Origin: Bettongia penicillata ogilbyi
Taxonomy: Eukaryota > Chordata > Mammalia > Diprotodontia > Potoroidae
Direction: 5' to 3'
Length of the DNA: 64,000 bases
NCBI GenBank assembly: GCA_023548195.1
Contig: JAJHZJ010000751.1
Location: 1,802,501 to 1,866,500, forward strand
In this document: positions 52,030-62,760 of the stretch, piece by piece
Position numbering within the stretch: position 1 is the first letter of the stretch
Layout of the letters: every line of letters starts with the position of its first letter
Notes under the pieces: model-generated
The model's database searches: none
What the model saw: only the letters and a program-made list of their open reading frames with translations
Told to the model about the DNA's origin: nothing
Translations under genes and position numbers: made by a program

Positions 52030-52290
52030 ACAGACAGGTGGCACAGCAGATAGAGTCCTGTGCCTGGAGTCTGAAAGACCTGAGTTCAAATTCAGTTCTG
52101 AAACTCACTAGTTATATGACCATGGGCAAGTCACTTAAACTTTGTTTGCCTCAATTTCCTTAGCTGTGAAGTAAAGATAATAACAGCACCCAACTTTCAG
52201 GATTGTTGGGAAGAACAAATAAGTTAATATTTGTAAAAAGCACTTAGCCCCATGCCTGGCACATGTTAGGTACTATATGAATAATTTTTG
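52030..52290 (+). mobile_element. MIR/Ther-type SINE, full length
   Basis: 'gacaggtggcacagcagata', 'gaccatgggcaagtcactta', 'taaagataataacagcaccc', 'tttgtaaaaagcacttagcc' and 'catgcctggcacatgttagg'. All parts from head to tail are present, and it splits an L2. Confidence 0.95.
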
Positions 52291-52299
52291 CCTTCCTCC

Positions 52300-52385
52300 T
52301 TTCCTTTCCCTACCTGCTATGTGTCAGCCTGCTAAGTACTGTGGGATACAAAGAAAGGCAAAAACAGTGCATTATCTCAAGGAGT
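52300..52385 (-). mobile_element. L2 LINE, antisense, continuation
   Basis: 'acctgctatgtgtcagcctg' and 'tgggatacaaagaaaggcaa' pick up where 52028 stopped. Confidence 0.7.
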
Positions 52386-52499
52386 GTCTTGACTTTATTT
52401 TAATAAAGATGAAATGTCAGATTTGGAGAAAAGCTACTATGAATGTAGGAATGAATGAATGAATGCAAAAGCACTTTTGAATACTTCCATGAAGGTGTC
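52386..52499. other. linker with (GAAT)n
   Basis: A short GAATGAAT run at about 52447-52464; nothing else. Confidence 0.4.
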
Positions 52500-54075
52500 A
52501 ATTTTTAAAAATTTGTTATTTATTTATTTTGAACATTCTTTTCTTTTTAAATTTTGAGTTCCAAATTCTCTCCTTCCTTCCTAGCCCTTCCTGAATCATT
52601 GAGATGGCATGCAAAAAACAAAAAATCAATTACTTATACATGTGAAATCATGCAAAGTATATTTCCACATAGCTATATGACAAAAAAAGCAGAGAGAGAG
52701 AAAGAGAGAGAATGAATTATGCTTCAATTGTATTCAAAGTTCAACAGTTTTTTATCTAGTGGTGGATAACCATTTTTCATCATGAGTCCTCTGGAATTGT
52801 CTCAGATCATTGTATTGATCAGAGTGGTTAAGTCTTTCACAGCTGATCATCATTACAATATTGTTCTCATTGTGCACAATGATCTCCTGGTTCTTCTCAC
52901 TTTGCTTTGTATCAGTTCATATAGGTCTTGTCATTTATTGTTGCGTTTTTTTTTTCTGAAACCACACTCTTGTCTTATAGCACAATAGTCCTTAATCACA
53001 ATCAATTACCCAAGTGATGAACATGCCTTGACTTCAAGTTCTTTGACAACACAAAGAGAGGTGCTATATTTTTGTACATAAAGGTCCTTTTCCATTTTCT
53101 TTGATATCTCTGGGGTTCAGACATAAAACTGATATTTCTGGATCAATATGCAGTTCTATAGTCCTTTGGACATGGTTCCAAATTGCTCTATAAAATGGTT
53201 GGACCAGTTCACTACTCCACAAATAGTTCATTAGTGCACTCAAACCCTCTAGCATTTTTCCATTCTGATAGGTGTGAGGTGGTCCCTCATAGCTGTGTTA
53301 ATTTTCATTTCTCTAATCAATAGTGACAGAGCATTTTTTCATATATTAATAGCTTTTATTTATTCTTCTGAAAACTGCCTACTTATATCCTTTGACTATT
53401 TATTAATTGGAGAATGGCTCTTATTTTTATAAATTTGACTCAATATATATGAGCAATAAGCCTTTTATCAGAGAAACTTGATGCATTTTTTTATTTTACT
53501 TCATCATCTATGGTACCCTTTAGCAAAATTAGTTTCTCTGATTATCTCATTTAATTAGGTGCCTTTTTGTTTTTGTTCTGTCTGGAGATCATGATTGTTA
53601 CTTCCGACTTTCTTAATTCATTTGAAACATAACTGATTCTGCTCTAACCCTTTATTTTAAGTCTGTGTGTGCCATTCTGTGTCTCTCATTGTTGTCAAGT
53701 GTGTCATGTTGTTGGATTCTGGTTTCTAATCTATTCTGCTACCCACTTACATTTTATGGGTAAAATCTTACCATTTACATTCACAGCTATGCTTACCGTT
53801 TACATTCACAGCTATGCTTACCGTATATTTCCCTCCATCGTATTTTCTTCTATTTATGTTTCTATCTTTCTTTTTATCCTGTTTCTCCTCAAAAGTCTGT
53901 TTTGCTTCTGACCACAACCTTCCGTAATCCATCCTCCTTTTTATTAGTCCCCCTCACAACATGTCTCATCCTTTTTCCCCTCTTATTTCCTCAATTGGGT
54001 AAGGTAGATTTCTATACTCAGCTGAATGTGTGTATACATTCTTCCCTCTTTGTAACAATTCTGATAAGAGTGTAA
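52500..54075 (-). mobile_element. LINE-1, antisense, 1.6 kb with deletions
   Basis: The longest L1 here. In complement it runs from the 3' UTR ('tgagttccaaattctctcct') through 'tttttcatcatgagtcctct', 'cttatagcacaatagtcctt' and 'aaattgctctataaaatggt' to 'gataggtgtgaggtggtccc' and 'ctgcctacttatatcctttg'. It ends with an ORF2 part ('ggattctggtttctaatcta'). A GA tract (52690-52712) and a 25-base tandem duplication (53771-53820) are later changes. It is broken and 5' truncated. Confidence 0.9.
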
Positions 54076-54079
54076 ATAC

Positions 54080-54450
54080 ATGTATTAAGTGTTTCCTATA
54101 TTCTAGGCACTAAGGATACAAGGACCAAAAAGAAGCAATTTCTGCACTCAAAGATCTTACATTCCATTTGGGAAGGGCATATGCACATAAGTAAATACAA
54201 GCTACATACAAAATAGCAAATGCTTGTCAATTGATTGAGATAGGTGGGACTATCTCTAGTGGGTTATGAGGGAGGACAATGGATCCTAGAGATGCTACAA
54301 TACTAAAATCAACCTGATTTGGCAATCGATTGAAGGGGGTAGGGCAGGAAAGATCAAGGGGAAAGAAAAGTTAAAGATGCCTTCAAGGTTTTGAGCCTGG
54401 CTGAATTTGTGAGAAAATATGCCTTGACTGTAGGAATGGTTCTGTTTACC
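54080..54450 (-). mobile_element. L2 LINE, antisense, internally deleted
   Basis: 'tgtattaagtgtttcctata', 'ggcactaaggatacaaggac' and 'aaagatcttacattccattt' start it. 'gatgccttcaaggttttgag' and 'cctggctgaatttgtgagaa' come from a more distant L2 part. Confidence 0.75.
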
Positions 54451-56499
54451 CTATAGTTCAAAATCTGACAGCATCACAGTGACTAGGAGTCACAAAAAAT
54501 TTTCATTTCCTAAACCTAGCTTCTACAACTAAATGTTCTGCCAAGACAGAGGACAAGGTGTGATTTAAAGAATGCTTGCTGGGTTCTTATCACCCTTTTC
54601 TTTGAAATGGTTAATGTCAAGAAGGGGATCACATGTTTGATTAAAGCATCTATTTATAGTAACATAGTTAATTAAACTGAAAGAATTTCTCAAAATGACT
54701 TTTTTTCCCCCTCAAAGCATCATTTATATTTTGCCTTTTAAAAATACTCATCTTAAATAATAAAAGTAGACTGGGTCTCATCATCACTGCCCTCCCACAA
54801 CTCACTATTCAGCATTAGCTTTCTTGAATTTTTAAATGAGATTCATCTTCCTGTTCTCCTGTATTAGCATAAAACTACTGTGTTTATGCTTCAAACACTG
54901 CATAACACCAAGGAGAAATAGAACTAATTTGCTTTCACTGAAACTGATAGAAAAATATGAATTTTTAAAACCTATATAATGTTTTGAAATGTACATGCAT
55001 CTCTCTCAAAAAAAAGCAACCTATACACATGAACTCTTGTATAATGACTTCTGGAATGGTATAATTTTGCAATAAATACTTGACTTGTGATAAGCATACC
55101 TTATTAATAATGAAAATAACATCACAGATATACATAAGTTGCACACTTCATTCAATATTCTCAAAGTAATTCACATACCCTTCACTCTTCTTTTCCCCTC
55201 AGGATACTTCTGGCATGTTAGCATGGAGTGAATATTACCATCACCTTTTCATACATGGAATTAAATGAACTTTTGAAGGTCTTATCTCCAGTTGTTGGCA
55301 GATGTAGGGCTATAAGGTCTATTGACAATTAATTCCCTATTCTTTCCACTCTTCTGTGCTTCCCTCCTAGGATAATATTCTTTGGTTTCTTTTATGTTTT
55401 GGAAAGCTGTACTATTCGCTTATTCAATGAACATTTATTAAACTCCTACTCTATGCTAGACATAACCTTGAACATAACCCTTCAAAGCTAAACGTAATAC
55501 AATAAAGTCTCACAAATCCAAATTCCAGGGGTGGGAGCCAGGGAGAGGGGGCTAATTGGAATTGGTAAAGCCAGAACTAGAGAATATTTCTCAAGAAATA
55601 TAGCTTTGTGACTGTGCAGTACATACAATAATTTAAATGGGGAATTGCCTAATAAATTGCCAAGTAGTCATACTCAATTTAATAAAAAAACAAAACCTTT
55701 GAAAAAATAAGATAGAAATGTTTTGCAATGAACTTCAGTTTTAGGGATATAGATGGGTCCTTCTGAATTATCTCAGAATAATTGAAATAGTGTTGTTTTT
55801 GTCTTCTGTATCCATATGTCAAAAAACTTAGAAATCTTTGCCCTGCAATATCTACTTCATCCTCTCTAAAATCTATCTTGCCACTTGCTCATCATTGTCT
55901 AGACAACAGGCATTCTTAATCCACTTGTTGTTTCCTGTGTGGATGATTTCTCTGAATTTCTGAGTGGCTATGGATGTTATTTAGGAGGCTAATAAGGGTT
56001 CTAGGGCATCTGACAGTGTACGCCACATTCTCCATCTGTAGTTCTCTCCCTTACTCCCCCCAAAAGGGAGATGTGTTATAATATCAGTTCTCTGGGATAA
56101 TAATGCATTGTAATTCGTTAAGATGACTTGACTTAAATTTTGCTTCCATTTTCTCTATTAAGGAAAAAGACCTCCAAATGAGAAAGGCAAAAGAAAAAAC
56201 CATTTAAAAAAGAAAGTAAATCTCCAGATCAGCAAGGAGATAAAGAAAACCTAGATACTTCAAATGAGATCAAATCTCCATACCCAAATGAATGGCATCT
56301 TGTGTTACTGAAAGAACTGATGGGTGTAATTTTTAAAAAAAATTGTTGAGAAAAGTAGTCTTCAAAAGCCTAGAAAGATGGCCACATGGAAAAGAAATTC
56401 TAACTCTCCTTCAGTTCTACAGAACAGACCTAAGACTAGTGGGTAAAAATCTCAGGAAGGCTGAATTCAGCTTATTATCCAAGTATACTTTCTAACAAT
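54451..56499. other. 2 kb AT-rich single-copy DNA
   Basis: No transposon is clearly recognised, apart from a possible antisense L2 end near 55415-55450. The low stop-free length (no frame above 60 codons) argues against exons. Parts of 54600-55160 could be conserved non-coding DNA. Confidence 0.4.
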
Positions 56500-56665
56500 T
56501 TAGCATTGTGTAAAAGTGAGGCAGGCTGTTCTGGAGGTGGGACCTTCTCTTCACTGGAAGTGTGCAAGAAGACCCTGGATGATCATCTGTCAGGAATGTC
56601 CCTCCATTGGGTAAGTAGTGAAACTAGCTGACCCTTTTAGCTTGCAGTTTCTATGATACTTTCAA
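56500..56665 (+). mobile_element. CR1/L3 LINE 3' end, sense
   Basis: 'aggcaggctgttctggaggt', 'ttctcttcactggaagtgtg', 'agaccctggatgatcatctg' and 'tcaggaatgtccctccattg' form a well-preserved CR1/L3 terminal segment. Confidence 0.85.
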
Positions 56666-56877
56666 AGACCTCTTTGTTAACTGATCTGGTTGACTCACAT
56701 GACTATAGGAAAAGTAATTACTACTGAAAATAAATATCCTTTCCTTAGAATTTAGCCTTCCTTCAATAAGTGGCTAAGTGAATCTACACAAACAGGAAGA
56801 AATAATTGTAATGACCATTTTATGTCTTTCTATCCTATAATATACTGTTGTATATTATATAATAATGATGATTATTA
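56666..56877. other. no identified feature
   Basis: AT-rich linker. Confidence 0.3.
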
Positions 56878-57118
56878 GACAGCTAGATGGTGCAGTGGAT
56901 AGAGTGCCTCACCTGGAGTCAGGGAGCCCTGAGTTCAAATGTGATCTCACACACTTGTGTGACCCTGGGCAAGTCACTTAACCCTTTTTGCCTCAGTTTC
57001 CTCATCTGTAAAATGAGCTGGAGAAGGAAATGGCAAACTGCTCCAGTGTCTTTGCAAAGAAAACCCCAAATAGGGTCATGAAGAGTTGGGCATGACTGAA
57101 AACTGAGCAACAACGATA
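56878..57118 (+). mobile_element. MAR1-type marsupial SINE, full length
   Basis: 'agctagatggtgcagtggat', 'cctgggcaagtcacttaacc', 'gctggagaaggaaatggcaa' and 'gtcatgaagagttgggcatg'. Flanks 'aatgatgattatta' and 'aatggtgattactaatg' look like a diverged target-site duplication. Confidence 0.97.
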
Positions 57119-57254
57119 AAAATGGTGATTACTAATGATAATTAAGAAATAATGATAACGACAATAGCTGTCATTTAATGTTAACAAAGCATGTCACAGG
57201 CATAGACTTCAAGGCTGGCACACTATTCGTTCTGCCAACACAGTTGGGGTTGTC
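57119..57254. other. no identified feature
   Basis: Short linker with 'atttaatgttaacaaagcat', possibly a Ther-type SINE end. Confidence 0.35.
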
Positions 57255-57520
57255 TGTGAGACAGAATGCTGGTCTTAAAGCCAGCCAGAACTGCGTCCAC
57301 ATCTTGCCTGTGACCCTTGATGGCTGTGTGAACATAAGGAAGTCACCTAAGGAAGTCCACCTCCCTGAGATCTCATGTGTAAAGTTCAGAACATAATACC
57401 TACAGCACCACTCTTGTGAGGGGAAGGGGGAGGATTGTCAGGCAGTCACCTGATTGAAAAGCATTTCTCAGGCACTGTGTAGTTAGAGAGTATTTTGTAG
57501 CTTTAAAACACAATATAAAT
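57255..57520 (+). mobile_element. MIR/Ther-type SINE, sense, decayed
   Basis: 'cagaatgctggtcttaaagc', 'atggctgtgtgaacataagg' and 'gcaccactcttgtgagggga', then the tail 'agctttaaaacacaatataa'. Confidence 0.7.
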
Positions 57521-57774
57521 GTCAGTCATTTTCCCCTGTTTGGTCAAATCTATGTTTTAGCCAAAGTAAACCTGTGCTGGACCATAATAATGCTTGTGGC
57601 TTTTGCAGAGTTCCCAGGATCTTGTTTTACTTATCACAGGTTGCTCCCCTTCACACACTCCTTGTTCCTGTCAAACTGGTTTGCTGACTGTTGCTTGTAT
57701 ACCCATCTCCACTCCTTCACACTGGTGGTCTTCCAGGCAAGGAATGGACCTCTTAATTCAGCTCCACTTTATAA
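57521..57774. other. no identified feature
   Basis: Pyrimidine-rich middle part; two overlapping 66-73 codon frames lack domains. Confidence 0.35.
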
Positions 57775-57885
57775 TCAATCAATTTATTAAACACCTGGGA
57801 TATGTCAGTCACTGAGCTAAGTGGTGGGGATACCTAAAATAATAAATACCTGCCCTCAAGAAGTTCAAAATCTAAGGGTTATACA
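57775..57885 (-). mobile_element. L2 LINE 3' end, antisense
   Basis: 'atcaatttattaaacacctg', 'cactgagctaagtggtgggg' and 'acctgccctcaagaagttca' are in order. Confidence 0.85.
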
Positions 57886-57887
57886 GT

Positions 57888-58135
57888 CTGGTGCTGCAGT
57901 GGATAAAGTGCCTGACCTGAAAAAGTCAGGAGCACCTGAGTTCAAATTTGGCCTCAGACACTTACAAGCTCTATGCCCCTGTACAAGTCACTAACCCTGT
58001 TTGCCTCAGTTTCCTCATCTGTCAAATGAGATGGAGAAGGAAATGGCAGACCACTCCAGTATCTCTGCCAAGAAAACCCCAAATGGAGGGGGTCACAAAG
58101 AGTTGGACAAAACTAAAACGACTGAACAACAGCTT
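57888..58135 (+). mobile_element. MAR1-type marsupial SINE, full length
   Basis: 'tggtgctgcagtggataaag', 'cctcagtttcctcatctgtc', 'gatggagaaggaaatggcag' and 'accactccagtatctctgcc'. The tail has a small GGGGG expansion. Confidence 0.95.
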
Positions 58136-58214
58136 CCTTTAAAACGCAGCAAAGCTTTAGCACCACATTATAGAAAGGAAATCTTTCCTAATTCACCCAC
58201 CCCTAAGTTGTTCA
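58136..58214. other. no identified feature
   Basis: Short linker. Confidence 0.3.
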
Positions 58215-58275
58215 TACCCTCTGTCTGTCTGTCTCTCACTCTGTCTCTCTCACACTCTCTCTCTGTCTCTCTGTG

Positions 58276-58311
<36 letters not shown>

Positions 58312-58340
58312 TCTGTCTCTTTCTCTCTCTCTCTCTCTGA
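58215..58340. repeat. (TCTG)/(TC) pyrimidine tract
   Basis: TCTG units grade into TCTC with interspersed TGTC. It is the source of the Ser/Leu-rich 73-118 codon frames. Confidence 0.95.
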
Positions 58341-58530
58341 AAGGTGGTATGGCATAGTGAATAGGTTGTTGGACATGGAGTCAGGAAGACTTGGCTTTAA
58401 ATTGACCTTAGAAACATTTAACTGGGCAATTCACTTAACTTCTCTGAGCCTGTTTCTTCCTTATACAGGTAAGAGTTGGACTCATGATCTCTAAGGTTTC
58501 TTCCATCCCCAAATCTATGATCCTATGACC
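58340..58530 (+). mobile_element. MIR-type SINE, sense
   Basis: 'aaggtggtatggcatagtga', 'catggagtcaggaagacttg' and 'tccccaaatctatgatccta' are in order. Confidence 0.85.
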
Positions 58531-58569
58531 ATATACTTGTTTTCACTGACATGTGTGTGTACTGAATCC

Positions 58570-58665
58570 CATCAGTTGAATGAAAACTCCCTGAGAGCAG
58601 GAACTGTTTCATTTTTGCCATTTTATCCCCAGTTCCTAGCACAGTGTCTGGCACATTAATGTACA
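58570..58665 (+). mobile_element. L2 LINE 3' end, sense
   Basis: 'aactccctgagagcaggaac' and 'tagcacagtgtctggcacat' form the terminal segment. Confidence 0.85.
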
Positions 58666-58739
58666 GTTGTGGGATTGAAAGGGATTATCCACATGCCATT
58701 CCCTCAGGTACATGCTAGCAGATATATACTCAGTCACTT

Positions 58740-58855
58740 CATGCAACAAAAAACTTTTATTGAGCGACTGTTGAGTACTTAGCTTTCTTCTGGCATTGTG
58801 GGTGATGAAAAAAAAGCCCTTTACCTTGAGGACCTACAAAACAATCACTTATTAT
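58740..58855 (-). mobile_element. L2 LINE 3' end, antisense, decayed
   Basis: 'acttttattgagcgactgtt', 'gcattgtgggtgatgaaaaa' and 'ctttaccttgaggacctaca' are in order. Confidence 0.65.
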
Positions 58856-58964
58856 TCTCCAGACTTTTGGAAAGAAATTGAAACATAAATAAGCTTTGGC
58901 CCACTGGGAATGTATCCCAAGGAAGTCAAAGACAATTTGATTCAGAAGAAAGGATCCTATGTTT

Positions 58965-59185
58965 GGTGCTAGAGGACAGGGATTTAAATTTCTGATTTTG
59001 CTATTTAATGCTTTATTTCTATACTTTGGACTAGTCACTAGTTTTTAGGCTCCACTAATAATAAAACCAAATGAAAAAGAAATACTAACAAATAAGCCCC
59101 TCTGGGCCTAACTGTCCTCATTAATAGAAAGGAGGGGGTTGAACTTGGGCCCATCCAAGGTCCTTTCTTGCTCTTTCTCTTTCTC
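58965..59185 (+). mobile_element. MIR-type SINE, sense, with small insertion
   Basis: 'gctagaggacagggatttaa' is the head. The core and end ('ggcctaactgtcctcattaa', 'atccaaggtcctttcttgct') follow an A-rich insert of about 35 bases near 59060. Confidence 0.75.
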
Positions 59186-59204
59186 ACTAGACTTTGATTC
59201 TATG

Positions 59205-59560
59205 ACCCAAAGGTACTGTGTACACCAAAACATTCATAGCAACACTGTTTGTGGGTGCAAAAAATAGAAAACAAAACAGGTGTCCTTCCACCAGGAAGTG
59301 GCGAAACGACTTGTGGTATATGAATGTATCCAAATATTTAATGCTGTAAGAAGTGACAAATATGAGAAATAAGAACAAAGGAAGACTTACATTATCTGAT
59401 CAAGGAGAAACTAATAAGAATCAAGAAAATAGTTTTTTCAATAGCTATGACAATCTAACTAAAAAGAACGTGGAAATGAAACCAAATTCTGAGTGATTGT
59501 ACTGACCAATCTTGGTCCTAGAAAATGGTTAAAGAATCGTATCTCTTTCCTTTTGATAAA
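59205..59560 (+). mobile_element. LINE-1 3' fragment, sense, decayed
   Basis: 'aaaacattcatagcaacact', 'gtttgtgggtgcaaaaaata', 'acgacttgtggtatatgaat' and 'aatgctgtaagaagtgacaa' match the sense strand of the ORF2 end seen antisense in the other L1 copies. It is the only sense L1 here. Confidence 0.7.
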
Positions 59561-59599
59561 ATCGTGAGGGACCACAGGCACAAAATGGTGAGCATGCTA

Positions 59600-59765
59600 T
59601 CATGCCTAGTCATAGATTTAGAGCTGAAATAACTTAGAAACTGTCTGATCAACCCCCTTATTTTACAGATAAAAAAATGAGGTCTGGAAAAAGGATGTGA
59701 CTTGTTTCAGGTCATGTTGAACAGTACGTGGTGGGACCCAGATATGAAACCATTTGTCCTAAATA
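59600..59765 (-). mobile_element. MIR-type SINE, antisense
   Basis: 'ccccttattttacagataaa', 'atgtgacttgtttcaggtca' and 'ggtgggacccagatatgaaa' are in order. Confidence 0.85.
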
Positions 59766-59799
59766 GTTCAGTAACTATGCTTTTAAAAAAAGCTTCTTT

Positions 59800-59940
59800 G
59801 GTTGCACAATATATTAGAAAGAATATCGTTTCTGAAATTAGGAGACCCAAGTTCAAATTCTGTCTTTGATGCCTGACGCTCTCTGGGTCTCACTTTTCCC
59901 ATCTGTGAAATAAAGGAGTTGAACTACTTGGTCTTCAGTG
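59800..59940 (+). mobile_element. MIR-type SINE, sense
   Basis: 'ttaggagacccaagttcaaa' is the head, then 'ctctctgggtctcacttttc' and 'taaaggagttgaactacttg'. Confidence 0.8.
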
Positions 59941-60473
59941 GTAGATGGGTGAATGGGTGAGTGAACTCTTGATGGATATGTAGGAATCCTCCAAGCATTA
60001 ATTTTTAACTATTAAAAAGATCAAGAAAAAATGTCTTCATAAGTCGAAGGGTGGCAGGTATGGAAGAGAAAAGAAAGGAGGACTTAAAAAAATGAAGAAA
60101 AGAAAACATAAAAGTGGTGGAACTGCTCAGGGCACTCCATCCCTGATTCAGCAAACAGGTATTTGCTAGCAGCTATAGGCATTGTGTAGTAGGGTGACTG
60201 AAATCCTTAGTTCCATACTGTTCCCACAGCCAGCCCAGTTCTTAGGTGGCTGTGTGTGCGTAATGAACGTATGAAGTCACTGGACACCTGAGCTAAGTAC
60301 TGAAGGCAATGAAGCTGTGTGGGTTTAGGGACAGGTGGAACTGGCTGATTAGATAGCCACACCTATCTTTAAAAAAAGAAATCTCGCAATTAGATTGATT
60401 CCAAATATCACCTGTCTTCTTGGGAAATTCATGACGGGACATTGGGGAAGGCCCCTGTGTAATGATACTGTAT

Positions 60474-60509
<36 letters not shown>

Positions 60510-60789
60510 TCGGTTGATGATCTGCCTTGGAGCCTAGTACAGAGGCTTGGTGCTCTGGCATTCTTCTCTCTTGGATTCACCATCTGAACCTTGAAAGAAG
60601 GTCTGAAGCCAAAAAGAGGAAGGATTGCTGTTCTTTGAGGACCCAGAGTCATTATTGCCAAGGTAAGGGCTCTTGGTTCCATCAGCCCAGGGAGATTCAA
60701 AGGAATAGTCTCCTTTTTCCTTTTTATCACTGCAGCCCCAAACTCTTATGGGGTGAGGTAGAACTTAATTTTCTTTGAAGTATCGGGTG
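59941..60789. other. non-coding DNA with (TG)16
   Basis: A pure (TG)n run at about 60476-60508. The 145-codon antisense frame (60293-60730) crosses it, giving a His/Thr run, and has no domain. Nothing else is recognised. Confidence 0.4.
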
Positions 60790-60930
60790 TCTACCAGGAT
60801 ACTGAACTTGAGAAACTGACCTGTTTGATCCTAGACTTAAGAAAATCCATTTACTGCCTGTGTGACCAGGTTTGGATTAGGCAACTCCTGTCTTCTTTTT
60901 GAGTTCTAAATCTGTGATCCCATGATGCAA
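60790..60930 (+). mobile_element. MIR-type SINE fragment, sense
   Basis: 'ttactgcctgtgtgaccagg' and 'tgagttctaaatctgtgatc' are the core and 3' end; the middle is deleted. Confidence 0.55.
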
Positions 60931-61449
60931 AGACAATAACACCCACCCCTAATTGCTTTGGCTCAGGACATGGCCAAAGTTACAAGCAAAATTGGAAGAT
61001 AGGTGCTTACGCTGTGGCTGAACAAATGATAACCAAGTATTTCTGGATCAGGAAACCTCCCAGGTTTGGCATTGATCATGTTTGTGGGGGACACCTAGGC
61101 ACAGAGATGGAGGTTCATGAGGAAATAATAATTACACTATCTTAATTTCTCTGAGGATCACTTTACAAAGGAGCTGTCAGAGGCACTGAAAAACCCAAGG
61201 AGAAGGCTTTACAAAGACCCAGGGAAAAGCTCCTCGTGCAGAAGTTAATGTTTATGTATCTCTCTGGCAAATAAGTGTCTCTATTTCAATTCAGTCCTGT
61301 TTGATGAGGATTCCAAAAGTCTTAATCAAATCTCACAGTCTTCTTATCCTTCCTTCCTTACCTCCCTGCTCTTTGATTGTTAACACTTTGACTTAAAAAA
61401 AAAATTACCTATGAAATTCTTTTTTGTTTGCATTAACACTATAACTATA
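60931..61449. other. single-copy DNA, possible conserved block at 61100-61330
   Basis: No repeat signature. The right half has ordered, non-repetitive text typical of conserved non-coding DNA ('gaaataataattacactatc'). Confidence 0.35.
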
Positions 61450-61532
61450 AGATGATAGATATAGTGCTTGATGGGGCTTAGGAATTACCTAATGCAACCT
61501 TTTCATTTTATAAATGAGGAAACTGAGGTACT
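61450..61532 (-). mobile_element. MIR-type SINE, antisense, left half (host)
   Basis: 'gggcttaggaattacctaat' and 'ttataaatgaggaaactgag' are the 3' half of an antisense MIR interrupted by a sense MIR. Confidence 0.85.
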
Positions 61533-61692
61533 ATGGTGGCCTGAAAAGAACACTAGATTTAGAATCCTAGGAAGTAACTGTATATGTGACCTTGGGCAAG
61601 TCTCTTCACCTCTATGGGCCTCAGTTTCCACATGTGTAAAATGAAGGGTATTGAACCAGATACCTTCTTGCTCCAAAATGATAATCCTATAA
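61533..61692 (+). mobile_element. MIR-type SINE, sense, nested in another MIR
   Basis: 'tggcctgaaaagaacactag', 'tgtgaccttgggcaagtctc', 'ggcctcagtttccacatgtg' and 'ccagataccttcttgctcca'. GAGGT occurs at both junctions and may be the target-site duplication. Confidence 0.85.
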
Positions 61693-61805
61693 CCCTTGGA
61701 GGTCCATAGAACTGCACTGACTTGCCCAAGGTCACACACTTAAGTGATAGAGCCAAGATTTTGACATAGGGCCTCTGACTCCAAAACCAGTCCTCTTTCT
61801 CTGAC
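61693..61805 (-). mobile_element. MIR-type SINE, antisense, right half (host)
   Basis: 'gcactgacttgcccaaggtc' and 'gggcctctgactccaaaacc' complete the element begun at 61450. Confidence 0.9.
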
Positions 61806-61908
61806 AAGCAGTGGTAAGTTAGTAAACATTTCACAATAGGCTCTTTGAGGGGCTTTGTTGTCAAGGTTTAACAACAGGCTCTTTTGGGGAGAGAGAATGT
61901 ATGAGTGA

Positions 61909-62061
61909 CACACTTTTAAGTTAAATCTGCATTATTAAGATCATATTCTCAAGTCTAGACAATGAGTAAAGCAATAAATGCCCCCCTCATTTGTAGCTAG
62001 CATTTATTGATTTCTGGGATGTGAATCCTCTTGCTAAAAATTTAATCATTGACTCATGCTG
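61909..62061 (+). repeat. unnamed interspersed repeat, copy B
   Basis: Partner of 35848-36000, same orientation, 26 kb away. The shared core is 'tctagacaa' followed by 'aaagcaataaat' and 'tcatttgtag'/'tgatttgtag'. It has a few small indels relative to copy A. Confidence 0.6.
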
Positions 62062-62494
62062 AATACACCCCTGCCTGTACCTCACTCACTTCAGATTTTA
62101 TGTTAGTGTCAAATACAGTTTTTTAGGTTGGCAAATTTTCTGTAATCCCTAATCATACAGAGCTAAGGGAAGGGTATTCACTGAAACAACATAAATGATT
62201 TATTTCTCTTATTCTAAAAAATTACAGCACAGGAGCACATTCATGAAAAAGAGAGAAAGAAAAGGAAAGAGAAAGAGAGAGAGAGAGAGAATGCATGTCT
62301 TTACCTTTGTGCCAGAGGTAGAGAGGGATATATACAAGTGTTGGGTAGGGGGAACAGAGTTCCCTTCCATTTCTTTCTGCTCTCTAAATAGGGCCTGATT
62401 TCCGATGGTTGCCTATTAGCATTACTAAGAATTCGAGGGACAGAAGTGTCATGTTGAATATAGAGTGATGACTTCATATGAAGGAGAAACTGGG
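62062..62494. other. non-coding DNA with GA tract
   Basis: An impure GAAA/GA tract at about 62250-62292, inside a 67-codon frame that is not a gene. Confidence 0.45.
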
Positions 62495-62760
62495 GATATG
62501 ACCAGTTTGCAGTCACAGAGAAATCAGCTTTAATTAATTTGAGTGCCAGCGCTGAGCATAATTACACAGCATGAGAGTTTGCATGCAAATGCTGAAATGC
62601 TGATTGTTCAAATCCTCGCACTTACTCATTAATACTTGGGGACTAAGCAAGGCTGGCAAGCAGACAGGCTATGGCGGCTCTTGGTGCCCACAGGCTAATT
62701 TGTATTATGCCATAGTTAGCAAACACATTTCAGATGGTTCTGCTTTTTTAAAAATAATAG
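62495..62760. promoter_or_regulatory. candidate developmental enhancer with POU/homeobox motifs
   Basis: Repeat-free block with a perfect octamer ATGCAAAT (62583-62590) embedded in the 12-base palindrome TTTGCATGCAAA (62578-62589). TTAATTAATTT lies at 62530-62540, with ATTACAC and repeated TAAT/ATTA sites and 'acaggctaatttgtattatg'. Motif density and repeat exclusion suggest a conserved enhancer. Target gene unknown. Confidence 0.45.

Noticed and set aside
60293..60730. 145-codon antisense frame
   Set aside because: It is held open through (TG)16, giving a His/Thr run, with no domain or conservation evidence.
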